Assembly: GCA_002786025.1 (NCBI GenBank)
Contig: NHNW01000009.1
Span: forward strand, 812,376 to 876,375
Reading direction: 5' to 3'
Length of the DNA stretch: 64,000 nucleotides
Source: Zasmidium citrigriseum
Taxonomy: Eukaryota; Ascomycota; Dothideomycetes; Mycosphaerellales; Mycosphaerellaceae
Part shown: in pieces, positions 22,569 to 33,213 of the stretch
How the letters are laid out: every line of letters begins with the position of its first letter
Position numbering within the stretch: position 1 is the stretch's first letter
Made by a program: the position numbers and the translations under genes
The notes under the pieces: model-generated
The model's input: the letters and a program-made list of their open reading frames with translations, nothing else
Told to the model about the DNA's origin: nothing
Database searches by the model: none

Positions 22569-23262
22569 GCATTGCTAAGCAGCATGGCCTATCCGACCAT
22601 CGAGTGTTCCAAGTGTCTATCCTGTACAACAGAAGTCTCTCCCACAGCCTCTTACTTCCATTCTCGGCATTCCTCGCACCCATAGTCTCAGTCACAGAAC
22701 GTGGGCGCCAGATACCATCCCAATCTCCCCGTTGCTACCGGCGCCGGTGCCGAAGCCCGAATGTGATACGGGACGTTGGAGGTCTGAAATAAGGGTGAGC
22801 CATCGAGCCACTCGACTCGCTGGCGCCAACGGGCGGAGAGTGCTTGGCTTGAACATCATCACATGTTTAGATAGGCTGGCTCGAAAGGGTAGAGAGCGCG
22901 AGATACGCTTGTGGTAGATGTTTCCGGTTGGAAAGTTGAAAGTCGTAGTATTTGAAATGGGCGATAAGAACCTGTCTTTATCATATGCTGTACAAGATTG
23001 CTTGTCTATCTTGACTGAATGATTGGCATTACATTCGTTGTTGCCTTCACATGCGCAAAATCACCGCTCTGTCTGCGGTCTGGTCGAATAGTAAGTAGAT
23101 AGCGAAATGACATGGGGCTCGCTTGCCCAGGGGGATATCTCAAAGGACCAACTTCACACACTCTCTCCAAAAGTTCTCATCTCAGTTAGTACTCGAATGC
23201 CGAAGTGCTGCGCCGGTTGCCATGATCGATAGGGAATGCTCGTATGCTGTCGATGTTTTTGA
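22569..23262. other. Intergenic region with repeat copy C
   Basis: 694 bp between the carboxylesterase and laccase 3' ends. The only structure found is the repeat core and palindrome at 22737-22765. Otherwise AT-mixed sequence with no supported gene. Confidence 0.4.
22737..22765 (+). repeat. Degenerate dispersed repeat, copy C, with 12-bp palindrome
   Basis: A perfect 12-bp palindrome (ACCGGCGCCGGT, 22737-22748) runs directly into GCCGAAGCCCGAATGTG, which matches copy B at 15 of 17 positions. As in copy B, a self-complementary element that starts with ACC precedes the shared core. Confidence 0.4.
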
Positions 23263-25729
23263 TTACGATCCAGCATCGATCTGATCCACGACATTGTGAC
23301 TCGAATACCAGTCCCAGTCAACACAAGTATCCGCATGCGTTCCCTCAGGAATCGAAGGGATCTCCTCAGGACGTGTGATCAAATTCATGGCCAGGCCTCC
23401 GGACAAGTGCCAGGCAACTAAAAGCAGAAGAAGGTCAGTAGATGTCTCAGGCATGTTGCAGGCAGGGTTTCTGCCATTGAGTTTACTCACCGTGGCAATG
23501 GAACGGCCAAACCCCCGGATTATCACTCTCAAACGACAACGCCGCCCACCCCAACTGCGGAATAATCTGTACATCCCTTCGCATGGGATTACTCGGGTTC
23601 ACCGCCGTGCCATCCCAGACTCCACTGCCATTCCTGCCAACATTAAGCACGTGAAAATTATGTCCGTGCAGATGGAACGGATGTGCGAACGGCGTCATAT
23701 TCGTCACATTCAGAACCACGGATTTGTTCGATCCCATGTTGAAGACCTGCCATTGCGGATCGTAGGGGTATGATGTGTTGCCCTCGGCGGCGAGCATTAG
23801 GGACGGGTAGTTGAAGTTTGCGCGGAAGGTCTGGTTGTTCATGCGCCATTCGTAGCTGCCGGTGGAGTTGAGGACGAGGGAGATTGTGATGTCGAAGACG
23901 TAGGCGTCTTGTGGGGTTGGTGTGATGGAGTACTCGGGTTGGGTGGTGTCCAGGGGAGCGTTTTCGCAGAGAGTGTCGTTGTTGCTGCGGAGGGTGGTTG
24001 GGATTCCGTTGGGGTCGGCGCCTTCGTAGTAGATCGCTGCGGTCACTTCGCCCATGCTCGAGCCTCCGCAGGTTGGGCCACCAGGAGCGGACGAGCGCAT
24101 CCAAAACATGTTGGTCGTGTAGTTGTCTGCAGTGACGAGAACGTCGGCACGCTGTCCCACACCGAGAGTGACAAAGTCGACTGTATGTGGCGTGGTAGGC
24201 ACATAGTCGTATGAGATGACCGTCATCTTATGTCCATCGATCGTGAACTTCTGAATCCCATCGGCTCCGATATTCATCACCCGCATCCTGTGCGTCTTGC
24301 CCGGCTGGAACTTGAACTTCGACAGCTCTGCACCTTCAGTGCACTCCCACGTCAGATTGGCGTTGACGTGACTGGCCAGCCACTCGGTACTGTTATCGTA
24401 CGAAGGCGTGGTGCAGTCGAAGCGACCTCGGCCATTGATGAGCAAGCTGTCACTCGTAGGTGGGATTTCGGAAAGATCGGTGCCAACAGCGTCGGAGACA
24501 ATGCTGAAGTAGGGGATGTGGTACCAGTCGCTCAACATCACAGGTCCGAGGTCGATGTCGTACGACTCTTGAGATGGGCCATATACGACGATGGGTCCAA
24601 CGACACCAGCGGTGTATTGAGCGCTGTAATGAGCATGGTACCAGCTGGAGCCATAGAGTTGAGCAGGGATCCTGTACGTGTAGGAATGGAATGGTGCGAT
24701 AGGACATTGCGAGACAGAGGGTACGCCGTCAAACCAGTTGCTGCCGCGTTGAAGAAATCCGTGCCAATGCAGAGCCGTGCCTTCCAGAGGATAGGAGATG
24801 TTGTTGTGGACAGTGATCTCGATCATGTCGCCCCAGTTGGCTTCGATCGCGGGGCCGGGGAATTGATCATTGACCAACATCACATCGCGGCGGACACCGT
24901 CTGCGCTGATCGATCCACGGGTGACGGTGAATTCGTAGTATCTGGTGACATTTGTGTAAGGAATATCTGCATCGATGGTCGGGTCGTAGTGCTTGGTATC
25001 TCTGTCACCCCATGGAGCTTGTTCGTAGGGCTTGCCTTCGCCGTCAGGAAGCCACTTCGGGAAGGCTGGCTGGCAAGTCGTTCCCCAGACAGATTTGCCA
25101 ACTTGCTCCTCGTTGCTGAGTGGGCTGCTGGGCAGTTGACAGCCTGTCGATGATCCAGAGGAAGGAGGCATTCCCCAGCCCGCAGGCGGTCCAGGCGGTC
25201 CGGGAGGGTGATTAAATGGGCAGGCGTCGGTCGATGACGGCGAGCAGGCCGTGACAGTCTTATCGACAGTGGCATACACGATCTCTGTCCTCGTCTCCCA
25301 GTCTGTAAAAGCCGGTGCCCCAGTATACTCCGGTGCCGCGGGCGAGCTCCACTGAGGCATTGTCGATACATATTCCGTCCATTCTTTCGAGTTCGTCGGC
25401 GACGCCTCCGGAGCTGACGAGCTCTCATCCCATGATGTGGTATATGTTTGAACAGGAGACACAGTCTCCGTAACAACGATCCGTGTCGTAGTCTGAAGGG
25501 TAACCAGCGACGTATTGTTCCAAGCCCACTGCTGCGAAGAAGATGCCGACGTCGATGTCGAGGACCATATCGAATTCGAGGAAGATTCGTTGTAATAAGC
25601 CGGCGGTAGCGCAGGTGGTGCACTGTAATGTGGTGGTTGTCCTTGCTGAAGTTCCCAATCACCTCCCCAAGCAGCAGCATTCGCCGCCAACGCAGCCAAA
25701 GGCACAACAGTCGGTCGACGCATGATCAT
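23263..25729 (-). CDS. Laccase-like multicopper oxidase, secreted, with long N-terminal extension
   Basis: Secreted oxidase of phenols or related substrates. Exons 25729-23491 and 23417-23263 flank a 73-bp intron and give 797 residues. A signal peptide (MIMRRPTVVPLAALAANAAA) is followed by about 225 residues rich in Ser, Thr, Pro and Trp before the first cupredoxin. The copper motifs are complete: HWHGF at about 321, WYHAHYSAQ, HPFHLHGHNFHVL and, restored by splicing, WPFHCHVAWHLSGGL. The residue 10 after the type-1 Cys is Leu, which usually gives medium to high redox potential. The end lacks the DSGL tail of classic ascomycete laccases. Many N-x-S/T sites suit a secreted glycoprotein. The family is firm; the natural substrate (pigment, lignin phenols or other) is not. 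Confidence 0.93.
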
Positions 25730-27278
25730 TCTCTCTGCCAGTTGAAATCAAGAACGAAAGAATCTAAAAAGAATGTCGGCGGCAGAGAGACGCAGCGCCC
25801 ATAAAAAGGACCAACACACGCACAAGAGAAAAAGACGACTCCCAGCAAAAGTGATGCAGGCAAGACAACAGGGCTGGACAGTACCGGAGAAAAAGACACA
25901 GGGACACTCACCTGAGTATATCAGATCTGAGAGCATGGCGTGCACGCCCTCCATCCTCTCGACTCGCACTCGCAGAGCCAAGCAGGAGGATGGGCATTGA
26001 TGAGGCTAGCCTGTGGTTCCACGAAACAGCTGCAACGCGCCGTGTTCGTACATAGATAGATGGGATCCGCCCAGCCAGCAGCCAGCAATTTGGGCGGCGG
26101 GCATGCGCAGCAGTTGGCGGGTGTGGTTGGCTTGAGAGTCAGAGTCAGCCTGAGGCTCACTCGCCAGTCGCAGGCTGAGATCACAAGGGGTCCGTGGGTG
26201 ACGTTTGTGTGTGAGAGTGAATCCGAATTTCAAAGTTCCAGCGGCGGCCGTTGTGATGGTGATAGCCACCGGGCACGCTGCATGTGCTCGTATCTCCTTC
26301 GTCATGCTGAATGGATGTTTTTCCGGGAGAGATAACAAATTTGCCGGAATCGCGTTTGGTGGTGCTTGCGCTGTGCTGGCTGCGTGCAGAGCAACAATGC
26401 GATGCAATATCGAGTTGCAGGAAGGCAGGAGGAGGTGGGGAGCAGTACCAAGATGTGAGGTCCTCCCATCGGCCCGACCCCGAGGCTGCATGCATGATGC
26501 ATCTGCGAACCTCGTCAACCAAACAACCACTTTCCTCCTCTCCATTTTTCACAACAACACGTCCAAAAGAGGCATCTTCGTTCACTCAACACCATCACCG
26601 TCCAAAAACGCCAAACCCACGCGCTTCGGTCGCCATCTTCCGAACAAGTCCAAACGCAAAATTCAGGCCACGTTTGAGTTGCCCCTAATCCTCGAAAGGT
26701 TCATCGTATTTGCCAACGTCAACGCTCTTATCAGTCATGACCAGCAATCCACTGACCTCACCTCGTAATAAAGTCCCTACCCGCAGTACCAAAGTACTGC
26801 ATTGTAGCTAAGGCTTGTTGTCTCTCAACTCCCCAGCACGTCTGGATGAAGTCGGCTCGCTCCAAAACTCATGGCTGGTTTCACAGACACGCGCAAAGAA
26901 AATGGCTTGCGGGACTCCGCATTGTGCGACGTGAAGCTCCTCATATTGCAGGCTCTTGGCCCTCGTGTTTGCCCCTCCTGGTCCGCGGACGCTGTGTTAC
27001 ATTGTGAGCATGGTTCAATATTTCGTTCATTGGAAAACATCTCTGGGTATCTTCGCGCTTTCAAAACATTCAAAAATCCTCCCAACCTTTCATAATCATT
27101 TGGGGCCTTGTCAGCGCGCTTACTCTTCGGCGTGGCGCTCGTGGGAGAGATTTCTCCGGGCTCCCTTCAGCTCGCGAATTGCTCTTCGGAGGTGCTCCTG
27201 CGGCTTACCGTCTTGGAAAAGTCCTTTCGCAACCTGGCCCGAAATCGAATCCTGGTATCTTTCCGCATTCGTTCCTGC
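25730..27278. other. Long intergenic region, no supported gene
   Basis: 1549 bp upstream of the laccase and downstream of the rhodopsin-like gene. Several open frames of 60-190 codons exist on both strands but none has a family motif or a coherent spliced continuation. Presumably it includes the laccase promoter. Confidence 0.4.
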
Positions 27279-28755
27279 TCACACAAAAGATCCTGCGGAC
27301 CAGCTACTCTGCATCGACGGCAATGCAGAGGACGTCGGCGTCCCACTATGTCGGCGCTCTTGGTTCGAGTTTTCTCGACGGAGCGTTTCGCGGGCAGGCC
27401 CGTCGTTGATAACGACTTTCTGCATGGGCGGAAGAGTGTCGTTGGTCGCATATCGGCGCAGGTTTCGGTCTGCCCTGGGAGGAGGGTCGCCTCTTAACAT
27501 TTCCATCAATGTTAGGCCATTCGAATCGGTTGAGTCACGCTGCCGTGAAGCCGGCGGTGAGTCGTTGGCCAACCCGGGTAGGTTCATCATGCTATCTTTT
27601 GGTTCACTGTCGTTTTGTCCTGACAAGTCTGCAGTTGCGCCTCGTGTTGTCCGTCGAGTGGCGTTTGTTAGTGAGTTGATGCCTGTGATCTTCGCCCAGA
27701 ACTGCAAAGCATGTGTGAGTGACAATTCAACACAAATTGAAGGGCAATATCTACTCACCTTCCAGACAAAAGGCAGGTTGGCCACCAATAACGCCGTCGA
27801 GCTCTCCCGCACATACCAGTACGACCACATCGAACCAAATGGCTCACTGAATGAATACACCTTGTTCAAGATCGCGGCCAGAATGACGAAGACTCCTAGC
27901 GAGAAGATGACCACGAGAGGCACCTTCTTCTTCCAAGGTAGCTTCATCCGGAGAAACATCGGCAGGCCAATCGCCAACATGATACAATCCGATGACAGAT
28001 TGAACACTGCATTGGTGATGAGGTGGTTCGTAGCGGCATCGCACTGACTGGAGTTGGTCGGAACTGCCCAATATTCATAGAAGGGGCGACACCAGACGGC
28101 GAAGTAAAGAATCTCCATGATGATGAATGAGCCGATGACGTAGCCGATGAGGATTCGGATGCCTATGCCTTCCCAACGGAATTGTGTGAGGCGTAAGTAC
28201 AAGACGAGGAGACAGAGCTTGGCTCCCCATATCTTCGGACAAGAGTCAGCAGCTATCAGCTAGTGAGATATTGAAAGTGTGAACTCACCGTCACACACTG
28301 ACACTGCTCCACGACAAGAACAAGTTTACTGCCGTAAGATCTTCGCGCGACTTCGGATGGAGTCAAATCGGCAAGAACAAAGTCTGGTGGCAGCCTGGAC
28401 GACGTATTAGACCGCTATCAGTGGAAGAGGTGATTGGGAACATACAGATTGCTGTCTGTGTTGCGTACGATGTTGATCGTGACTATAAGGGTCGTGTAAA
28501 AGCATAGCACTGACGACAGAAGTCAGATTCGGTATGTCAAGAAGTTGGGAAGGTCGTGGAAGAAAATACCTATGAGCATGCCATAGTCATCGAGCTGGAA
28601 TCGCCTCACACTCCCCAGCGTCATGCGCCTTGAGATGCTGGAAAAATCAGTCCACCACCCCCACCAATTCACTTTTACGATACTCACTATCTGCTGAGGG
28701 CCACCATGAGGACCATACCATACCAGATCCATGATTCGACTTCGAGTGCAGCCAT
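27279..28755 (-). CDS. Fungal rhodopsin-like seven-helix membrane protein (PTH11/SAT4-like)
   Basis: Integral membrane protein of the fungal rhodopsin-domain family, often regarded as receptor-like. Six exons (28755-28688, 28637-28570, 28509-28446, 28394-28289, 28232-27759, 27701-27279) give 400 residues. Spliced landmarks: WIWYGMVLMVALSRYISRRM, QLDDYGMLIVLCFYTTLIV, VEQCQCVTIWGAKLCLLVLY, the extracellular loop with CRPFYEYWAV and CDAA, and DCIMLAIGLPMFLRMKLPWK. Seven helices are followed by a roughly 130-residue hydrophilic tail with many Ser, Arg and Pro. The first four exons are only 64-106 bp. The last intron (27758-27702, 57 bp, GTGAGT..GCAG) is in frame with no stop, so unspliced RNA stays open. 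The start is the Kozak-like gccATGg at 28755. The ligand is unknown. Confidence 0.87.
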
Positions 28756-29998
28756 GGCCGCCACGGACCAGGATGATGCTGAATGCAGGCTTTCACGGAG
28801 GATGTGGTGTCGCAGGATCTCGGTTCGCGCGGAGCCACAGTGGCATGATGTATCTCGTCGGCCTAATAGCGCGGAGAATAATCAGACATCCACAAAGAAG
28901 AGAGAGCAGTCCTGGAGATGGAGGAGATTGTGTGGAGAGAGAATGGAGAGGCAGACAGAAGTGAAGTTGGGCAAGTGCGGGCGGCGCGAGGAAAGACCGA
29001 CGCCTTCAGAGCAGGACTCGGCAGCTGAGGTGGTGGTGGACAAGGCAAGTTGAAAGGCAAAACCCACATTGCTTCCGCCTTGCGCCCACGCTCCACGGGG
29101 CGGGCTGACCACGACGACGACGCTTGCTGCCCAGAGCTGCGTCCTTGTGCGTCCGCTTGGCTCGCCACCCGCCGTCCTGATAGGTGCCGCCGCCAGCTCC
29201 ATCCATCAGCAGCAGCGTTTCTGTGCTCGCATCGCTTGCTGAAGGACTGGCGTTGTTCGTCACGCGAAAGTCTCGGGCGTTGGACGGTCTGGGTCCCGCC
29301 AATCTGGGATCCTCCAGCTTTTGACTTTGTGCCACGCCCTGCCAAAAACGTGGCCTCGGCGCCCTGTCCACTGCAGGGTTTTGCGCCGAGCATCGCCAGA
29401 GCCAACTCCCGATTTTGAGAGAGCTTCCTTTCGTCCAGAACATCTTTCTATCATCAAGCTTACTGTATTATCGCATGCAGTTGTGTATATGAGGAGCTGA
29501 GGTGGTAGAGATAAGACCTCTCCCGCCACGATCGAAGTGGCGATGGCAAATGTCTCTCTTGCGAGCCCCCACGTCCCATGGAATCTTTCGACGCAGGTAC
29601 ACACTTACGCCAGCCTCTCGCCAAGTCGTCATTTGAGTTCGCAAGCCATGTGCATTGAGGATCTCGGTACCATGGGCTAGGAGATAGTGGCGTGGATGGG
29701 CTGGCTGACCAGTGATGGGAGGGTCAATACTTTGTGCACAAGATGGCTTTGATGGAGGTGAGAGACATCGGTGATGAGGGTGTGGAAGAGACGTGTTGGA
29801 GACTTTGTCGTTAATGGAACCCGACTCGATCATATGCATGTCCAGTGCGGTGTAACGAGGTGACGTTGAAAGAGAGTAGGTCTTGCCTTGGGCCTTCCAT
29901 TCCACTGACTCGGAACCTCCTACGGAAGGGACCACACATGGAACAGACTTCGAAAGATCCCTGAGAACCACATGGCCATGGCTATTTACCCAACATCA
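28756..29998. other. Long intergenic region; one weak ORF
   Basis: 1243 bp. The minus-strand frame 29971-29468 (167 codons, MVLRDLSKSVPCVV) is the only moderately coding-like stretch, but it has no recognised domain and no neighbouring exon, so it is not called as a gene. The rest probably contains the promoter of the rhodopsin-like gene. Confidence 0.35.
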
Positions 29999-31246
29999 CT
30001 ACATCTGTCCAGATCTATCACCACCCTTCCTCTCATCCATCAAACGCCGTCTATACTCCCACTCAACATCGCCCCTCCCAACCAACCTCCAAAACTCCCC
30101 ATCCTGCCCTTCACTACCGCCGGCATGCACCCCGATCGGCGGCGGCGGAAATCGACTGATCGATTCCGTGCTTCCAGACGCTGTCGTAGCTCTAGCAGAA
30201 GATGCTGTAGCTCGAGCACCTTCAGGTTGAGCAGAAGTCGGGGCGATCGTTGGTGTTGGCTGAGTCCGTGTTTGGGTCTTGAGTTCTTTATACCGATCGA
30301 GGGCTCTCTTGCGAGCTTCTTCGCGCTCGGAGGGTGTAAGGGAATCGAGATTGCGAGGATGAGAGTGCTGAGGTGGGTGTTGTGGATGTTTTGGGGGATG
30401 AGATGGTCGCCTGTGGTCATCAGCGTTCGATGAAGCTCTTCGATCGTTCGCATGTGATCGTCGGCGCTGCTCTTCGGTCCTCGACCACCGGCTACTGCTT
30501 GACTCGTGCTCGTGGCTCTCGGCACTACGTCGACTCCCTCCTCTCCTCCGCCTATGCCTTCTCGCATCACCTCCCTCCCCTCCCCGATCATTCCTATGAC
30601 CATCCCCAACATCCTCCCCACTAAAATAACTCTCCGCCAACCCACCACCCCTCCTCTCCCTTTTCCTCTCCTCCCTAACCCTCATCCTCTCCTCATACTC
30701 CTCCCTCGTCTCCCTCCCTTCCCTCTCTCTCCTGCTTTCCCTGCTCCGCCTCCTACTCCCCTCTCCTCTAGCCAGAGCTCGTTCCAACCTCTCAATCTCC
30801 CGCACCGCCTCCTGCAACTTCCTTTCCAAAACATCATGCAAGCCCCTCAGCATCCCCAAACGTTTCGGATCTCCCTTCCTTCCGCCATTCCTCATCAAGA
30901 ATTTGACCAATATCGGCAACAAATTGGGAAGTTCCTCGAGTAAATGACCCCTCAATCCCTCCCTCCCACCATGGTCCCTTCTGTTCGGGTTTCGCGAAGG
31001 ACGAGGTTCAGTATGCGGCTCGCCATGAAATTCGAGTTCTCTTCGCACGTCCTCGAGCCAGGGGCGCGTGATGGCGACGGCTTGGCGGAGGAGGTCCAGG
31101 GCGGCGGGGTGGTCCTTGTGGGCGTGGGGATTGCTCGCGGTTGAGAGAGAGAGGGTCGCGATGCGGGTGAGGGTTTGGCGGAGGTTTGGTCGTTGGTTGT
31201 CGTTGTCGTGTTCGGACCTGTCGGGGCTTACCTGTCGGTTAGACAT
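29999..31246 (-). CDS. Basic low-complexity protein, function unknown
   Basis: A 415-residue single-exon protein, not recognised. The N-terminal 150 residues look folded and helical (LRQTLTRIATLSLSTA, LDLLRQAVAITRPWLEDVRR, LLEELPNLLPILVKFLMRNG, LGMLRGLHDVLERKLQEAVR). The rest is strongly Arg/Glu/Ser-rich with RERE and RRHRRRRG tracts and His/Pro runs, ending in a short conserved-looking motif FPPPPIGVHAG..GEFWRLVGRGDVEWEYRRRL. The composition suggests a nuclear or RNA-associated protein, but this is inference. The start at 31246 (MSNRQVSP) is the first ATG with a clean upstream leader; the frame extends 23 codons further. A GTAAGC just after the start could be a splice donor, so the N-terminus is uncertain. 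Confidence 0.6.
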   Translation of the reverse strand: MSNRQVSPDRSEHDNDNQRPNLRQTLTRIATLSLSTASNPHAHKDHPAALDLLRQAVAITRPWLEDVRRELEFHGEPHTEPRPSRNPNRRDHGGREGLRGHLLEELPNLLPILVKFLMRNGGRKGDPKRLGMLRGLHDVLERKLQEAVREIERLERALARGEGSRRRSRESRREREGRETREEYEERMRVREERKRERRGGGLAESYFSGEDVGDGHRNDRGGEGGDARRHRRRRGGSRRSAESHEHESSSSRWSRTEEQRRRSHANDRRASSNADDHRRPSHPPKHPQHPPQHSHPRNLDSLTPSEREEARKRALDRYKELKTQTRTQPTPTIAPTSAQPEGARATASSARATTASGSTESISRFPPPPIGVHAGGSEGQDGEFWRLVGRGDVEWEYRRRLMDERKGGDRSGQM

Positions 31247-31607
31247 GTTTGTTAGACAGAGTAACAATGGAGAGTTTGTGTTCAGAAATCCAACAGCATT
31301 GAAGCGTATGATCAATACCTACACGAACAAGTCATTCTACCATATGACATCCGAGGACCCGCCACATGACATTTGCTTTGCTTGCCTGTACGCTTGCTTC
31401 TGTGAATAGCGAGGGTAGAACATCTCGTGAACACTGTATAATCTTCATCTTCCAATTGCTTGCTCTGCTTGCCTGTCTTTGCTCGATTGCCCAACGATAC
31501 GGAAAGACGCCTGCGCTTCACACCTACCCTGCCGATATCCGTTCCTCCCGATGAATGCGCCTATTCCATACTTCCTCTCTCCAATGCTCAATCTTGACAT
31601 CGTCCTT
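31247..31607. other. Intergenic region, nothing recognised
   Basis: 361 bp between the 5' end of the basic low-complexity gene and the 3' end of the PFK-2 gene on the same strand; likely promoter plus 3' end sequence. Confidence 0.4.
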
Positions 31608-33213
31608 CTAAGCACTCGTCGCGACTGTCTCGCCCTGTACCATAGGCGAGTTGCGACTCTTCGAGCCCTCGGTCTCTTGGTGCTCGGCTTTGCTGCCCTT
31701 TTGACGGAATGTGCTCACCGCGGGGATGTTGGCGAACATGCGCTCCTCTTCGGTCTTGTACGCCCGTGGGGTAAGTTTGATCAAAGTGTGAAGTGGGACT
31801 TCCATCCACGGAGATTTGTCTTGCGGCGATCCCATGAAATAGGCATAGATGCATCGTAGTACAGCCTGGTGCGTAACGATAAGGATGTTTTCCGAGCGTT
31901 CCAGCTCCATGATGATGGGTTCGAGTCGGATGACGACGTCTCGGTAGCTTTCGCCTCCCAAGTAACGATAGTTGTATTTGTCGTCGTCGCGGGCTTTGAA
32001 GTCCTCGGGGTAGTTTTGTTCTATTTCGGCGTACGTGAGGCCATCGCAGACCCCTGAATCCAATTCGTCCAGTGCTTTCCAACTGAGTTTCTCGTATGGC
32101 AGGTAGCGAGCGGTTTGGGCGGTTCGTTTGAGGGTTGAAGTCCAGACTGTGAGGGGCAGGTCGCCGGCCGATTTCTTCACGAGATCGGGTAGTGCCTTAG
32201 CGTACATTTCACCGCGGGGAGATAGGTCTGCGTCGCCGCCAATTTGTCCTGAGAGGTTGTACATTGACTCTCCGTGCTGAAAGTACCATGTCAGCTGTGC
32301 ATTGCACTCCTTGCTCGCATCATATACTTACCCGACTGATCCAGATGGAGCGCGGCTTGATATGCAGGTTCATGAGATAGTACACCACTCGTGATTGGAG
32401 GTAGTCCTGGATCCGGTTGATAATGACCTGTGCGCCAACATTGATGATTTTGCAGTATGTCATATCCGCCTCGTCTTCGTCCAGTGTCTCATATACCCGT
32501 TCGTACATCTTGATGCGCTCTCTGAAATCCTTCGCTGCCTCCTCTGGATCCTGTCCTTGGTAGTCGGGACTCGTTGTCTTGACCTCGAGGATGTTGCTCA
32601 TAATGAGGTCCTCATCATCGCACTTGCTCTCCACAAACAAGCTCTCAATGCCCTCTGCATCACACCGCTCTTTGATCCATCGTCTCCGGGCTTTTGTGCT
32701 GTTGGTAGCGTCGAGGATCGCGATGAGGTTGTCAGGCTTTTTGAACCACTTTACCATGTCTGCAACAGCTGCTTCTGCAGCTGCTTTTCTTAGACGCTCT
32801 CCCTCCTTATTGGATGTGTCGAAGAAAGCCGCATTTGGTTGTGGTGTTGCCGTTCGGCGGTAGTTGCCTACATTGAAGCATTTCGCAGTGATGCTCAGCC
32901 AGCCGAGATAGCGGACGACTGCATACAGATCAGCTCATGCTTTGAACCTTCCCAGTTGACCCAAGCCCGCAATATCGAGTATGATGTTTCCTGCCCTACC
33001 TTTTTGTGCAATCAAGCTCTTCCCTCTCGCCGGCAAACCGACCATCACCACACATATCCGCGTGTCTTCGACCTGGACGCCGACGCCATTAGTCTTTGCG
33101 TTTGAGGTGCCTCGTGTGCGAGTGGTAGGACGCATGAATTCGCCAGGAGTGGAGTGCGTGAGGTTCGGCCGGTATTGCTCCACGCCATCCTGGGGTGTGG
33201 TTGCTGAAGGCAT
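31608..33213 (-). CDS. Bifunctional 6-phosphofructo-2-kinase / fructose-2,6-bisphosphatase
   Basis: Makes and degrades fructose-2,6-bisphosphate, the allosteric switch of glycolysis versus gluconeogenesis. Exons 33213-33000, 32918-32332 and 32276-31608 give 489 residues. The kinase half has the P-loop VGLPARGKS (about 58-66), VVRYLGWLSI, FNVGNYRR and FVESKCDDE. The phosphatase half begins at the second splice join, SRHGES with the phospho-acceptor His268, and retains RTAQTA, LDELDSGVCDG with the catalytic Glu, and VTHQAVLRC. Both half-sites therefore look intact, unlike yeast Pfk26, where the phosphatase His is lost. The short N-terminus lacks a long regulatory extension. The 81- and 55-bp introns both lie at conserved motif borders. 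Confidence 0.95.

Noticed and set aside
26205..26768. Plus-strand ORF of 187 codons in the laccase upstream gap
   Set aside because: Low-complexity translation, no motif, overlapped by an equally long minus-strand frame; looks like chance in GC-rich sequence.
26956..28047. Plus-strand ORF of 363 codons
   Set aside because: It is antisense to the well-supported spliced rhodopsin-like gene and its translation has no family resemblance.
29468..29971. Minus-strand ORF of 167 codons
   Set aside because: Moderately coding-like codons but no domain, no supporting splice partner and no recognised relative; recorded only under the gap entry.
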